Shown here piece after piece: positions 1-6,808 of a stretch of 15,692 bases of DNA; within the stretch, counting starts at the first letter, position 1; every line of letters starts with the position of its first letter. Source of the stretch: DATBVX01 sp035263105 (GTDB lineage Bacteria; Pseudomonadota; Gammaproteobacteria; Steroidobacterales; Steroidobacteraceae); assembly GCA_035263105.1 (NCBI GenBank), contig DATFRO010000080.1:1-15692 (forward strand). Reading direction: 5' to 3'. Position numbers and translations under genes: made by a program. The notes beneath the pieces were generated by a model that was given only the letters and a program-made list of their open reading frames with translations, did no database searches and had not been told where the DNA came from.

Positions 1-12
1 AGCGAAGGCGGC

Positions 13-396
13 TTAGGCCGCCGCGACGACCTCGATCTCAAGCAGCCACGCTTCGTCGAAGAGGCCGCAAATGATGACGGTGAGCGCCCGCGTACGCGCG
101 CCCATGACCTCGGTGCGAATGGCGCGATTTTCGATCGCGTATTTGCGGTCCGAGAGAAATGTCGTTGCCTTGACGACATTATCGAGCGTCATGCCGACCT
201 CTGCGAGCTGCGCTTCGATGTTTCTCCAAATGAGCCGACTTTGCTCGGCGAAGGAGCCCGGCACGGCGCCGTCGCGCGTCACCGGCACCTGGCCGCTGAA
301 ATACGCAAAGCGTGTCGCGCCGCTGACCTCGACGACTTGCGCATGGCCGACGGTGGGCTGCGGAGCGTCGGCGGCGTTGTGCGATGTGATTTTCAT
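13..396 (-). CDS. RidA (YjgF/YER057c/UK114) family protein
   Basis: A 127-residue protein, the usual RidA length, matching the family along its whole length. RidA proteins are small cytosolic homotrimers; the archetype hydrolyses reactive enamine/imine intermediates made by PLP enzymes, but many paralogues have other or unknown substrates. Visible family features are the early strand ending in FSGQVP (33-38), the central helix with NIEAQLAEVGMTLDNVVKAT (59-78), and the C-terminal ALTVII...EIEVVA block (104-125). R103, just before ALTVII, is the best candidate for the substrate-binding arginine (R105 in E. coli RidA); a WLLEIE C-terminus like this one suggests a divergent subgroup rather than archetypal RidA. 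The ATG at 394-396 follows an AAAGGA Shine-Dalgarno on the minus strand about 9 bases upstream. It ends in TAA at the window edge. A recombinase relic and tRNA-fMet lie upstream. The family is certain; the substrate is unknown. Confidence 0.9.
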   Translation of the reverse strand: MKITSHNAADAPQPTVGHAQVVEVSGATRFAYFSGQVPVTRDGAVPGSFAEQSRLIWRNIEAQLAEVGMTLDNVVKATTFLSDRKYAIENRAIRTEVMGARTRALTVIICGLFDEAWLLEIEVVAAA

Positions 397-435
397 ACGT
401 GCAACATCCTTTCGAGCACAAACTTAGTGCGTTAG

Positions 436-673
436 ATCCAACGCCATCGCGCCATCGTTACCACGCTGGAGCAAACGCTTCAGAAGGACGTGGGCCGCGC
501 ACGGCAAGCGTTGAAGGAAGTAATCGGACCCAGGATCACTGAGCCCGCACAAGTCCGGTGGCTATTTGGTTGCCGAATTTGGCCTTGAGACAGCATCCCT
601 GTTTGCAGCTTCAGGGATGCCGGAAAGTGTGGTAGCGGGGGCAGGATTTGAACCTGCGACCTTCGGGTTATGA
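436..673 (+). pseudogene. Serine recombinase C-terminal relic, frameshifted, running into tRNA-fMet
   Basis: No intact gene, but two consecutive plus-strand frames read as the C-terminus of a large serine recombinase. Frame 1 from 436 (just after a TAG) gives IQRHRAIVTTLEQTLQ then DVGRARQALKEVIGP, typical of the coiled-coil tail region. At about 536-550 the homologous reading moves to frame 2, giving SGGYLVAEFGLETASLFAA and then VVAGAGFEPATFGL, with a TGA at 671-673. The catalytic serine domain and the DNA-binding domain are absent: the reading stops at 433-435 and the intact RidA gene begins just beyond. Many recombinases end in a peptide of the form VAGAGFEPxTFGL because the gene's end overlaps a tRNA read antisense, and this one does exactly that over the minus-strand tRNA at 630-706. 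I infer a decayed integrase from an element that used the tRNA 3' end as its attachment site. The identification comes from recalled family sequences. Confidence 0.65.
593..620. repeat. Perfect 9-bp inverted repeat downstream of tRNA-fMet
   Basis: GCATCCCTG (593-601) pairs with CAGGGATGC (612-620) around a 10-base loop. It lies 10 bases past the tRNA 3' end on the tRNA's strand, where a processing or termination hairpin would sit. Neither strand has a T-run after the stem, so it is not a classic intrinsic terminator. It also lies inside the recombinase relic, so it may be a left-over element-end structure. Confidence 0.4.
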
Positions 674-706
674 GCCCGACGAGCTGCCAGACTGCTCCAC
701 CCCGCA
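630..706 (-). tRNA. Initiator tRNA-fMet (CAU anticodon)
   Basis: A 77-base tRNA with encoded CCA (630-632). On the minus strand it folds as acceptor UGCGGGG, D-stem GAGC/GCUC, anticodon stem UCGGG/CCCGA around loop CUCAUAA (anticodon at 670-672), T-arm GCAGG-UUCAAAU-CCUGC, then CCCCGCU, A73 and CCA. The three consecutive G:C pairs at the base of the anticodon stem and the unpaired 1:72 position mark it as the initiator, not the elongator. The odd point is position 1:72: the usual bacterial C1/A72 mismatch is here U1/U72. That still leaves the end unpaired, as formylation requires. In related bacteria this tRNA precedes rimP-nusA-infB; here the 3' side holds a recombinase relic. Confidence 0.95.
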
Positions 707-720
707 CCTGAGGGACGCGG

Positions 721-750
721 ATTCTACAGAAGCGCCGCTGCCATTAGCAA
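721..750 (-). promoter_or_regulatory. Sigma-70-type promoter for tRNA-fMet
   Basis: Reading the minus strand, TTGCTA (750-745) and TAGAAT (726-721) are separated by 18 bases. They lie about 15 bases upstream of the mature tRNA 5' end at 706. The stretch between the -10 box and the tRNA is GC-rich, as is common for stringently controlled stable-RNA promoters. The assignment rests on motif match and position only. Confidence 0.6.
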
Positions 751-833
751 GGCGGCGCCCTGCCCCGCGGCCTTGACATCCCAGTTACACGACAGCGCCG
801 GGGCGGGCGGCGTGGGTCACCGGCGCGTGGGCG

Positions 834-839
834 TATGAT
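834..839 (+). promoter_or_regulatory. Candidate -10 box (TATGAT) placed for a leaderless FabH-like transcript
   Basis: TATGAT ends six bases before the ATG at 846, so transcription would start on or next to the start codon. No Shine-Dalgarno precedes that ATG, which agrees with a leaderless message. No good -35 box is visible about 17 bases upstream, so the call is tentative. Confidence 0.35.
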
Positions 840-845
840 CCGGCC

Positions 846-1952
846 ATGACGCATGCCGCGATCACCGGTTGGGGCAAATGCATGCCCCCGTCCGTGCTGG
901 ACAACTTCGCGCTCGCGAGCATGCTCGACACCAGCGACGAGTGGATCACGACCCGGACGGGTATTCACGAACGTCGTGTCTCCCACGTCCCGATGACGAC
1001 GCTGTCGCATGTGGCTGCGGCTCGCGCGCTCGCGTGCGCCGGCGTCGATGCCAGGGACCTGGACCTGGTCGTGCTCGGATCGTGCTCGGGCGATGAGCAG
1101 GTACCGAATACTGCGTCAGCAATTCAGTTGCTGCTGGGCGCGAACAATGCCGCGGCGATGGATGTCAACACGGCCTGCACCAGCTTCCTCTACGGGTTGA
1201 CGACCGCGACGGCGATGATCCGCACCGGAGTCGTGCGCAACGCGCTCGTGGTCGGCGTCGAGGTCATCACGCCGTACATGGATTGGAGCAATCGCAACGT
1301 CGCTGTGCTGTTCGGCGATGGTGCCGCCGCGGTCGTTGTGCAGGCGAGCGAAGAGCCTCTCGGCATCATCGCGGAGAAGCTCGGCTGCTACGCCGATGCG
1401 CGCGCGACACTGCGGGTGCGCGGCATGGGCACGATCTACGGCAACGCAGGCGTGCAGCTCGGCGATACCGCGTGGGACTTCGACGGCCAGGAAATCTTCA
1501 AGCGCGCGGTGCACGGCATGGCACACGCATCCGAAGCCGCGTTGCAACGCGCTGGCATCGCGACCAGTGAAGTCGACCTCGTCGTCCCGCACCAGGCGAA
1601 CTTGCGCATCATCGAGGCCGTCGCGAAACGCGCCGGCGTGCCGATGGACAAGGTGTTCCTCACCGTGCAGCGCTACGGCAACATGTCTTCGGCGACCGTC
1701 CCGGTCGCACTCGTCGAAGCGCTCGAAGAAGGGCGCGTAAGGCCCGGCGCGGTCCTGCTGACACCGGCTTTCGGCGGCGGGCTCACCTGGTGCTCGCACG
1801 TCATCCGCTGGGGCGAACGGGTCACGCCGCTCGGCGCCGCCGACATCGAGTTGCCGCCGTGCGAGAAGAGCGCGCTTGAGCTGGTACAGGACATCGTTCG
1901 CCGCAAGACGGGCAGTAGTGCCCTCCTGCAGAACATCTCGCTGCCTGCGTGA
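846..1952 (+). CDS. 3-oxoacyl-ACP synthase III (FabH-like) with C-terminal tail
   Basis: A thiolase-fold condensing enzyme of 368 residues. The KAS III catalytic triad is intact: Cys111 in NTACTSFLYG, His249 in VVPHQANLRI and Asn279 in YGNMSSATVP. The GDGAAA motif (157-162) and the glycine-rich FGGGLTW end of the core (309-315) are also present. Such enzymes join an acyl-CoA starter to malonyl-ACP, either to start fatty acid synthesis or in a specialised pathway. The core ends near 328, followed by about 40 residues (ELPPCEKSALELVQDIV...) that E. coli FabH (317 aa) lacks. The gene stands alone, away from plsX-fabD-fabG-acpP, so it need not be the housekeeping FabH and I assign no symbol. The start at 846 lacks a Shine-Dalgarno but follows a TATGAT box. 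It is divergent from the tRNA and 98 bases before the DUF481 gene. The family is certain; the substrate is unknown. Confidence 0.9.
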   Translation: MTHAAITGWGKCMPPSVLDNFALASMLDTSDEWITTRTGIHERRVSHVPMTTLSHVAAARALACAGVDARDLDLVVLGSCSGDEQVPNTASAIQLLLGANNAAAMDVNTACTSFLYGLTTATAMIRTGVVRNALVVGVEVITPYMDWSNRNVAVLFGDGAAAVVVQASEEPLGIIAEKLGCYADARATLRVRGMGTIYGNAGVQLGDTAWDFDGQEIFKRAVHGMAHASEAALQRAGIATSEVDLVVPHQANLRIIEAVAKRAGVPMDKVFLTVQRYGNMSSATVPVALVEALEEGRVRPGAVLLTPAFGGGLTWCSHVIRWGERVTPLGAADIELPPCEKSALELVQDIVRRKTGSSALLQNISLPA

Positions 1953-2050
1953 AGCCGCTCTCCTCCGGGAACTCACCCTCCATCCTGCTCGACTAACCAG
2001 TCGCAACGCGCACGAACAGGAATGCTTACGCGCGGACAAGGAGGTCCTCG

Positions 2051-2809
2051 ATGCGGCTTGGTTTTTTTGCTCCTCTCGCGGTTTCCCCCGGTGTTCTCGC
2101 CCTCATGAGCCCCAGCGCTGCCCACGCTGACTGGCTCGGCAAAGCCGAGGCGGGCTACGTGATGGCGCGCGGCAACACCGAGACCAACACCGCGAACGCC
2201 AGGCTCGATCTCGAGAACGAAAAGAATCGCTGGAAGCACAGCGTCTCGATGAGCGGTCTCTACGGGCGGAGCAACGACATCACGAATGCGCAGCGCTGGG
2301 ATTTCTTCTGGCGCTCCGATTTCGCGCGCACCGAGCGCTTCTTCACCTTCGGCTCGCTGCGCTACGAGGAAGACCGGTTCAGCGGTTTCGACTACCAGGG
2401 CACGCTCGCCGCGGGCGTTGGCTATCACTTCAAGGATACCGAGGCGACCAAGTTCACGGGCACGCTCGGCGTCGGCTATCGCGTGCTCCGGCCCGAGGAG
2501 TTGGTGCGCGATGCGTTCGGTAACGTCGTCCAGCGCATCAAGGGCGAGCAATCCGAGGACCTGGTCGGCAACGCCGGCATCGACTACGAACACAAGCTCA
2601 CCGCCAACACGACGCTGACCGACAAGCTGCTCGTGGAAGCGGGCTCGACGAACACGTTTGCGAGCAACGATCTCGCGGTGCGTGTCAGCATGACGGACAA
2701 GCTGGCGCTCAGCGTCGCGTACACGGTGCGCCACAACACCAAGCCGCCCGCCGGTCTCGAGAAAACAGATCAGCTCACGACGCTCAACCTGGTGTACTTG
2801 ATCAAGTGA
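2051..2809 (+). CDS. DUF481 family outer-membrane beta-barrel protein
   Basis: A 252-residue exported protein. A hydrophobic signal peptide (1-26) ends in AHA before DWLGKAEAGY. The mature part alternates short amphipathic strands and polar turns, with DUF481 hallmarks: GYVMARGNTETNTAN near 31-45, paired RWDFFW/FTFGSLRYEEDRF strands, and a C-terminal strand SVAYTVRHNTKPPAGLEKTDQLTTLNLVY. DUF481 (YdiY-like) proteins are predicted outer-membrane barrels of unknown function; some members respond to salt or acid. The start is secure: a perfect AAGGAGGT (2038-2045) lies five bases before the ATG. A run of seven T (2062-2068) sits in the signal-peptide codons. Its TGA overlaps a possible GTG for the next gene, so the two are probably co-transcribed. 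Confidence 0.88.
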   Translation: MRLGFFAPLAVSPGVLALMSPSAAHADWLGKAEAGYVMARGNTETNTANARLDLENEKNRWKHSVSMSGLYGRSNDITNAQRWDFFWRSDFARTERFFTFGSLRYEEDRFSGFDYQGTLAAGVGYHFKDTEATKFTGTLGVGYRVLRPEELVRDAFGNVVQRIKGEQSEDLVGNAGIDYEHKLTANTTLTDKLLVEAGSTNTFASNDLAVRVSMTDKLALSVAYTVRHNTKPPAGLEKTDQLTTLNLVYLIK

Positions 2810-2832
2810 GACAGAAGGACGAGGCTCTCGCC

Positions 2833-3402
2833 ATGTCCACCGAGATCATCCTGTCGATCGCACTCGGCGTCGGCCTCGCCGCAGCGGTCGGGTTCCGCAT
2901 CTTCCTGCCGCTGCTCGTGGCGAGCGTCGCCGCGTACACCGGCCACCTGGAGTTGAGCCCGGGATTTGCGTGGCTCGGAACGCTGCCGGCGCTCGTGATG
3001 CTGGGTGTGGCGGCAATCCTCGAGATCGCCGCCTACTACATCCCGGGCGTCGACAACCTGCTCGATCTCGTGGCAACTCCCGCGGCGTTCATCGCGGGCA
3101 CGATCGTCGCGGCCGCAGTGATGGTCGACCTGCCACCGATGGTGAAGTGGGCGGCCGCGATCATCGCCGGCGGCGGCGCTGCGGGCCTCATGCAAAGCGT
3201 CACCACACTGCTGCGCGCCAAGTCGACCGCGCTGACCGGAGGGTTGGGCAATCCGGTGATCGCCAGCGCCGAATGGGGTGGCGCCCTCCTCGTGTCGCTC
3301 CTCGCATTGCTCGCACCGGTGCTGGCGCTCGCGCTCATCGTCGTGTTCTGCTGGCTCGTCGCTCGGTCGTTGCGGCAGGCGTTCCAGAAGAAGAGCGCCT
3401 AG
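2833..3402 (+). CDS. DUF4126 family integral membrane protein
   Basis: A 189-residue, very hydrophobic protein with several predicted membrane helices, beginning IILSIALGVGLAAAVGFRIF and ending in a helix plus basic tail (RQAFQKKSA). The pattern AVGFRIFLPLLVAS, a short loop with YYIPGVDNLLD, and GLGNPVIASAEWGGALLVSL fits DUF4126, whose function is not known. I start at ATG 2833, eight bases after a GAGG. An in-frame GTG at 2806, overlapping the stop of the DUF481 gene, would add nine residues and is less likely. Tight linkage to an outer-membrane barrel suggests an envelope role, by inference only. It converges on the DUF1428 gene with a 30-base gap that contains no clear terminator. Confidence 0.85.
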   Translation: MSTEIILSIALGVGLAAAVGFRIFLPLLVASVAAYTGHLELSPGFAWLGTLPALVMLGVAAILEIAAYYIPGVDNLLDLVATPAAFIAGTIVAAAVMVDLPPMVKWAAAIIAGGGAAGLMQSVTTLLRAKSTALTGGLGNPVIASAEWGGALLVSLLALLAPVLALALIVVFCWLVARSLRQAFQKKSA

Positions 3403-3432
3403 GCCGACGCGGACCGCGTGAGCCGGCAGCGA

Positions 3433-3792
3433 TCAGACATCGACGGCCACCTTGAAGCCGCCCCAGAACATGCGCTTGCCGTCGAACGGCATGGCCTTCG
3501 GGTCCATCATCTTCGCGAGGCGCTTGTCCTTCATCACCTTGGCCAGGACGCGGTCGCGCTGCTTGCGGGAGCGATAGACGACGAAGGAAAACCACACGGC
3601 TTCGCCGCGCTTGAGTTTCACGGACTGCGGGAACGAGGTGTGCTTGCCGGTCTTCACGTCATCCGCGATGCATTCGCGGTACTCGAGCGCGCCGTGATCG
3701 CGCCAGACCTTGCCCGCGAGGCGCGCCATGCGGACGTACTTCTTCGTGTTGCGTTTCGGGATCGGGAGAACGAAACCGTCGACATAGGCCAT
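3433..3792 (-). CDS. DUF1428 family protein
   Basis: A 119-residue soluble protein recognised as DUF1428 by MAYVDGFVLPIPK at the N-terminus, the middle WRDHGALEYREC, the GEAVWFSFVVYRSRKQRD strand-helix, and the C-terminal PFDGKRMFWGGFKV. Members fold as a dimeric alpha-beta barrel related to YciI/EthD-like proteins. No reaction is established. The reading frame is open upstream to 3867, but the start at 3792 is chosen because AAGGAG lies eight bases before it and the family begins at MAYVDGF. It lies 138 bases downstream of the SDR gene on the same strand, so it may have its own promoter; I could not identify convincing boxes. Confidence 0.9.
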   Translation of the reverse strand: MAYVDGFVLPIPKRNTKKYVRMARLAGKVWRDHGALEYRECIADDVKTGKHTSFPQSVKLKRGEAVWFSFVVYRSRKQRDRVLAKVMKDKRLAKMMDPKAMPFDGKRMFWGGFKVAVDV

Positions 3793-3930
3793 GGCGATAC
3801 TCCTTGTCTTGAGCGTGAGTCTGTGGAACAGGTCTTCGAGTAACTGCGAAACGAGTAGGTTCCCCACTATGACGAATGGGCGCGGCCGGATTCGACATCC
3901 GTCCCAGTCTCAGCGCCAATTGAAGCTGTC

Positions 3931-4851
3931 TCAGGTCCGGCCCATCTCTGCGAGGGCGACCGGCCAGCCCTCGCGCACGCTGCGCAGCCGTGGCATCCAG
4001 CCGGTGGCCTTTTTCAGCTTGCGATTGGAAAGGCGCAGGGATCGAGCCATCAGCCGGCCCACGGTGCCGAACAGCGGGATCGTCCAATCCGGGAGGTACC
4101 GCGGCGGCGGCAAACCGAGCTCGTTGGCGAGCGATCCGAAGAAAACCGCACGCGTAACCGGCTCATCGTCCCCGACGATGTACGCGCCCGCCGGCGCCGC
4201 GAGCGCCGCTGCTGCTGCGGCGGCGGCATCGTCGTGCGAGATCGATGAGAAGTACGCAAAGGGATCGCCGGGCAGAGCCGCCCAGCCGCGCCGCAACGAG
4301 TCGATGTAGCCGTGCAGCTGCATCGCGTCCGGACCATAGAAGGCCGCGAAACGCAGCACGACTCCCCGGCCGCCTTTGCGCGTGAAGCGGGTCACCGACT
4401 GTTCCGCGTCGAGCACCGTGCGGTTGTAGTTCGCCGGCTCGAGCGGTGTGCTCTCATCGATCCAGTCATCGCCCTGGTCCGGGTAGGCGAGCGCGAAGGA
4501 TTCCTGGATCAGCGTCCCGACGCCGGTGTCGAGCGCCGCCTCGACGAGATTCGCGACACCCTGGGTCCGCAGGCGGTCGTTCTCCCGCCACGCGGCGCGG
4601 AACAGCATCTTCCAGGTGGCCGAAGGCATGTGTGTCGCGAGGTTGATGATCGCGTCGTGGCCCTCCGCCACCCGCTTGAGCGCCTCGATGTCGAAGAGAT
4701 CGGCCGCGGCGCAGGTCGCGCCGGCCTGCTCCAGCCGCGCGCGACTCGACGGCTTCCGGACGAGAGCCGTGACTGAATGTCCGCGCGACAACAGCAGGGG
4801 AACCACGCGCAATCCGATGACGCCGGTCGCTCCACTGACCAGGACTCGCAT
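3931..4851 (-). CDS. Atypical extended SDR, NAD(P)-dependent epimerase/dehydratase family
   Basis: A 306-residue Rossmann-fold protein. The dinucleotide motif GATGVIG is at 7-13, an acidic DLFDIEAL segment at 51-58, a nucleotide-side INLATH at 69-74, and the extended-SDR block LRFAAFYGP at 167-174. The normal catalytic pair YxxxK is incomplete: Y142 is present (NYNRTVLDAE) but the lysine position is V146. This puts it with atypical SDRs, which often bind NAD(P)H without standard epimerase or dehydratase chemistry. The substrate is unknown. The ATG at 4851 starts directly at the Rossmann strand. An in-frame ATG at 4887 adds 12 residues and has a GAAGG four bases upstream, so it is a real alternative. 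It follows the small secreted-protein gene on the same strand. Confidence 0.85.
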   Translation of the reverse strand: MRVLVSGATGVIGLRVVPLLLSRGHSVTALVRKPSSRARLEQAGATCAAADLFDIEALKRVAEGHDAIINLATHMPSATWKMLFRAAWRENDRLRTQGVANLVEAALDTGVGTLIQESFALAYPDQGDDWIDESTPLEPANYNRTVLDAEQSVTRFTRKGGRGVVLRFAAFYGPDAMQLHGYIDSLRRGWAALPGDPFAYFSSISHDDAAAAAAAALAAPAGAYIVGDDEPVTRAVFFGSLANELGLPPPRYLPDWTIPLFGTVGRLMARSLRLSNRKLKKATGWMPRLRSVREGWPVALAEMGRT

Positions 4852-4940
4852 CCTTGCCGACTTTTCGGGGTCCTTCCCGGGCTTCATCCAGCCTTCGACC
4901 GCGGGCGAGCGGGTGTGTTCGAGGCCTCGGTTGGCCGGGT

Positions 4941-5201
4941 CTACTCCTCGTCGTCCCACCAGCCCAGCGTGCAGCGATACGTCGGCACCGCAACGGGATC
5001 GTGGATCGCGTTTGGGACGGCTGGAATCGCCGCCCCAGTGCTCTTGATCTCGCAGATCGCCGGCGTATCGACTGGCGCCAGCCATCCTGATCCTCTGATT
5101 GGAATCACACCCCACTGACCGGGGATGCCCGACTCCGCCCACGTGGCCGCACTCCAACTCACCGACAGCGCGAAAACGGCCAGCAACACGCGCACATTCA
5201 T
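4941..5201 (-). CDS. Small secreted hypothetical protein
   Basis: An 86-residue protein starting with a clear signal peptide (MNVRVLLAVFALSVSWSAAT, then WA before ESGIPGQW). The mature part is about 64 residues with two cysteines, in AICEIKS and TYRCTLGWW, which could form one disulfide in the periplasm. It is rich in Pro, Ile and Trp and ends WWDDEE. I do not recognise the family. A GTG at 5216 would add five residues; I prefer the ATG at 5199-5201 because it begins the signal peptide and has a weak GGGTGA upstream. It sits between the end of nuoN and the SDR gene on the same strand, separated from nuoN by a hairpin. Confidence 0.55.
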   Translation of the reverse strand: MNVRVLLAVFALSVSWSAATWAESGIPGQWGVIPIRGSGWLAPVDTPAICEIKSTGAAIPAVPNAIHDPVAVPTYRCTLGWWDDEE

Positions 5202-5260
5202 GTTCGATTCACCCACAGCTCTTGCAACCCGCTGTAAGGGTACTCAGCGTTTGCTCGAGT

Positions 5261-5281
5261 AAGCGTGCATCGCGCACGCTT
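5261..5281. terminator. Hairpin after the nuo operon, possible terminator
   Basis: AAGCGTGC (5261-5268) pairs perfectly with GCACGCTT (5274-5281) around a five-base loop. It lies 56 bases past the nuoN stop codon. The best T-run follows on the plus strand (5280-5283); on the minus strand, the direction of nuo transcription, the stem is preceded by GGAAAA but followed only by TTACT. It is plausible as a weak terminator or an mRNA 3'-end stabiliser. Confidence 0.4.
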
Positions 5282-5336
5282 TTCCGCTGCTGTTATTCGA
5301 AGGATTTCACGAAATCGACTCGCGCGCGGTAGCGGT

Positions 5337-6806
5337 TCAGCGCGGCAGGTTGGCAACCAGGCCCGTCGAGCAGCACGTAGCGGCGACGAGATTGAAGAGC
5401 CATGCAGGGACGATGCCGAGCACCAGCACCGCCAGCCCGTTCAGGCTGAGTAAGAAGCGCATCGAGCGGTCGGCTTCGATCGGGCTCGTGTCCTGGGGGT
5501 CATCGAAGTACATGAGCTTCACGATGCGGATGTAGTAGAAGGCGCCGATCACCGAGAAGAAGATCGCGACGATGGCGAGCCACACCATGCCGCGGTCGAG
5601 CACCGCGAGAATCACGTAGAGCTTGGCGAAGAAGCCGATGAAGGGCGGGACGCCCGCGGTCGAGAACATCAGCATCAGCATGACCGCGGCGTACCAGGGA
5701 CTGCGCTGGTTCAGGCCCTTGAAATCGTCGAGCTGGTCCGCTTCGAAGCCCTTGCGGCTCAGGAGCAGGATCATGCCGAAGGACCCGACCGCGGTGATGA
5801 CATACGCGAGCGTGTAGAACATCGCGGCTTGGTAGCCGCGCGTCGTACCGGCGAGGATGCCGAGCAGGATGAATCCGACATGCGAGATCGTCGAGTACGC
5901 CAACATGCGCTTCAAGTTGGTCTGCGCGATCGCGACGACGTTGCCGAGGCCCATGGACAGCACCGAGAGCACGGTCAGCATCTCGGTCCATGCCGTTCCG
6001 GTCGCGGCGAGCCCTTCGGCCAGGACGCGAATCGCGAACGCGAACGAGGCGATCTTCGGCGCGGAACCGAGGAACAGCGTCACCGAGGTCGGCGCGCCGT
6101 GGTACACGTCCGGGATCCACATGTGGAACGGCACGGCACCGAACTTGAAGGCGACACCGACCACGATGAACGCGACACCGAACAGCAGCCCGACGTCGTT
6201 CGCAGAAGTGCCGGTCAGCGCGTGGGCCACATCGTCGAGCGCGAACGAGCCCGTGACGCCGTAAATAATGGAAATGCCGTACAACAGGGTCCCTGACGCG
6301 ATCGCGCCGAGGACGAAGTACTTCATCGCTGATTCCGCGGCGATGCCCGACTCGCGGTTGAACGCGACCATCGCGTAAAGGGCGAGTGCCTGCAGCTCGA
6401 CGCCAAGATAGATCGTCAGCAGGCTGTTGCCCGAGATAATCACCATGATGCCGAGCATCGCGAGGAGCGAGAGCACGTAGTACTCGCCGCGGAACAGCTC
6501 GCGCTTGGCGAGATAGCCGCGTGCGTAGAGGAGCGAGACGCCGACGATCAGGTAGACGAAGAGCTTGAGCACATCGCCCATTGGATCCGCGACGTACATG
6601 CCGTTCAGCGTCACGACCCGCTCGTGCACGCCCGAGACAAAGGTGGTGATGAGCGCGGCGCCGGCGAGCGTTGCGAGTGTCAGCGTCGCGGTGATCCAGC
6701 GCCGCTCATCCGTAAGGAAGAGATCGATGACGAGGATGAGGCAAGTGGCCGCCAGCACGAACAGCTCGGCGTACACGGGCACCAGGTTGATTGCGGTGAA
6801 ATCCAT
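5337..6806 (-). CDS. nuoN: NADH-quinone oxidoreductase subunit N
   Basis: The 489-residue antiporter-like subunit of complex I, made of about 14 membrane helices and placed between NuoM and the NuoK/J/A/H end of the membrane arm. It forms one of the proton channels. Key charged residues are visible: Glu137 in YLGVELQALALYAM, Lys221 in VAFKFGAVPFHMWIPDVYHGAPT, and Lys251 in GSAPKIASF, matching E. coli E133, K217 and K247. The length and motifs are normal for NuoN. The ATG follows the nuoM stop by only two bases, so translation is probably coupled. It is the last nuo gene; about 135 bases with a hairpin separate it from the next gene on the strand. Confidence 0.97.
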   Translation of the reverse strand: MDFTAINLVPVYAELFVLAATCLILVIDLFLTDERRWITATLTLATLAGAALITTFVSGVHERVVTLNGMYVADPMGDVLKLFVYLIVGVSLLYARGYLAKRELFRGEYYVLSLLAMLGIMVIISGNSLLTIYLGVELQALALYAMVAFNRESGIAAESAMKYFVLGAIASGTLLYGISIIYGVTGSFALDDVAHALTGTSANDVGLLFGVAFIVVGVAFKFGAVPFHMWIPDVYHGAPTSVTLFLGSAPKIASFAFAIRVLAEGLAATGTAWTEMLTVLSVLSMGLGNVVAIAQTNLKRMLAYSTISHVGFILLGILAGTTRGYQAAMFYTLAYVITAVGSFGMILLLSRKGFEADQLDDFKGLNQRSPWYAAVMLMLMFSTAGVPPFIGFFAKLYVILAVLDRGMVWLAIVAIFFSVIGAFYYIRIVKLMYFDDPQDTSPIEADRSMRFLLSLNGLAVLVLGIVPAWLFNLVAATCCSTGLVANLPR

Positions 6807-6808
6807 AC

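Noticed and set aside
71..427. Plus-strand frame opposite the RidA gene
   Set aside because: Shadow of a well-conserved gene; no family resemblance and no ribosome binding site.
773..778. TTGACA as a -35 box for the FabH-like gene
   Set aside because: No -10-like hexamer lies 16-18 bases downstream; the nearest good -10 (834-839) is far too distant.
3793..3867. 25-residue N-terminal extension of the DUF1428 protein (MGNLLVSQLL...)
   Set aside because: The AAGGAG site and family alignment both place the start at 3792.
4852..5157. Upstream extension of the SDR reading frame by 102 residues
   Set aside because: It overlaps the signal-peptide protein gene in another frame and does not look like an SDR domain; the Rossmann fold begins right at the ATG at 4851.
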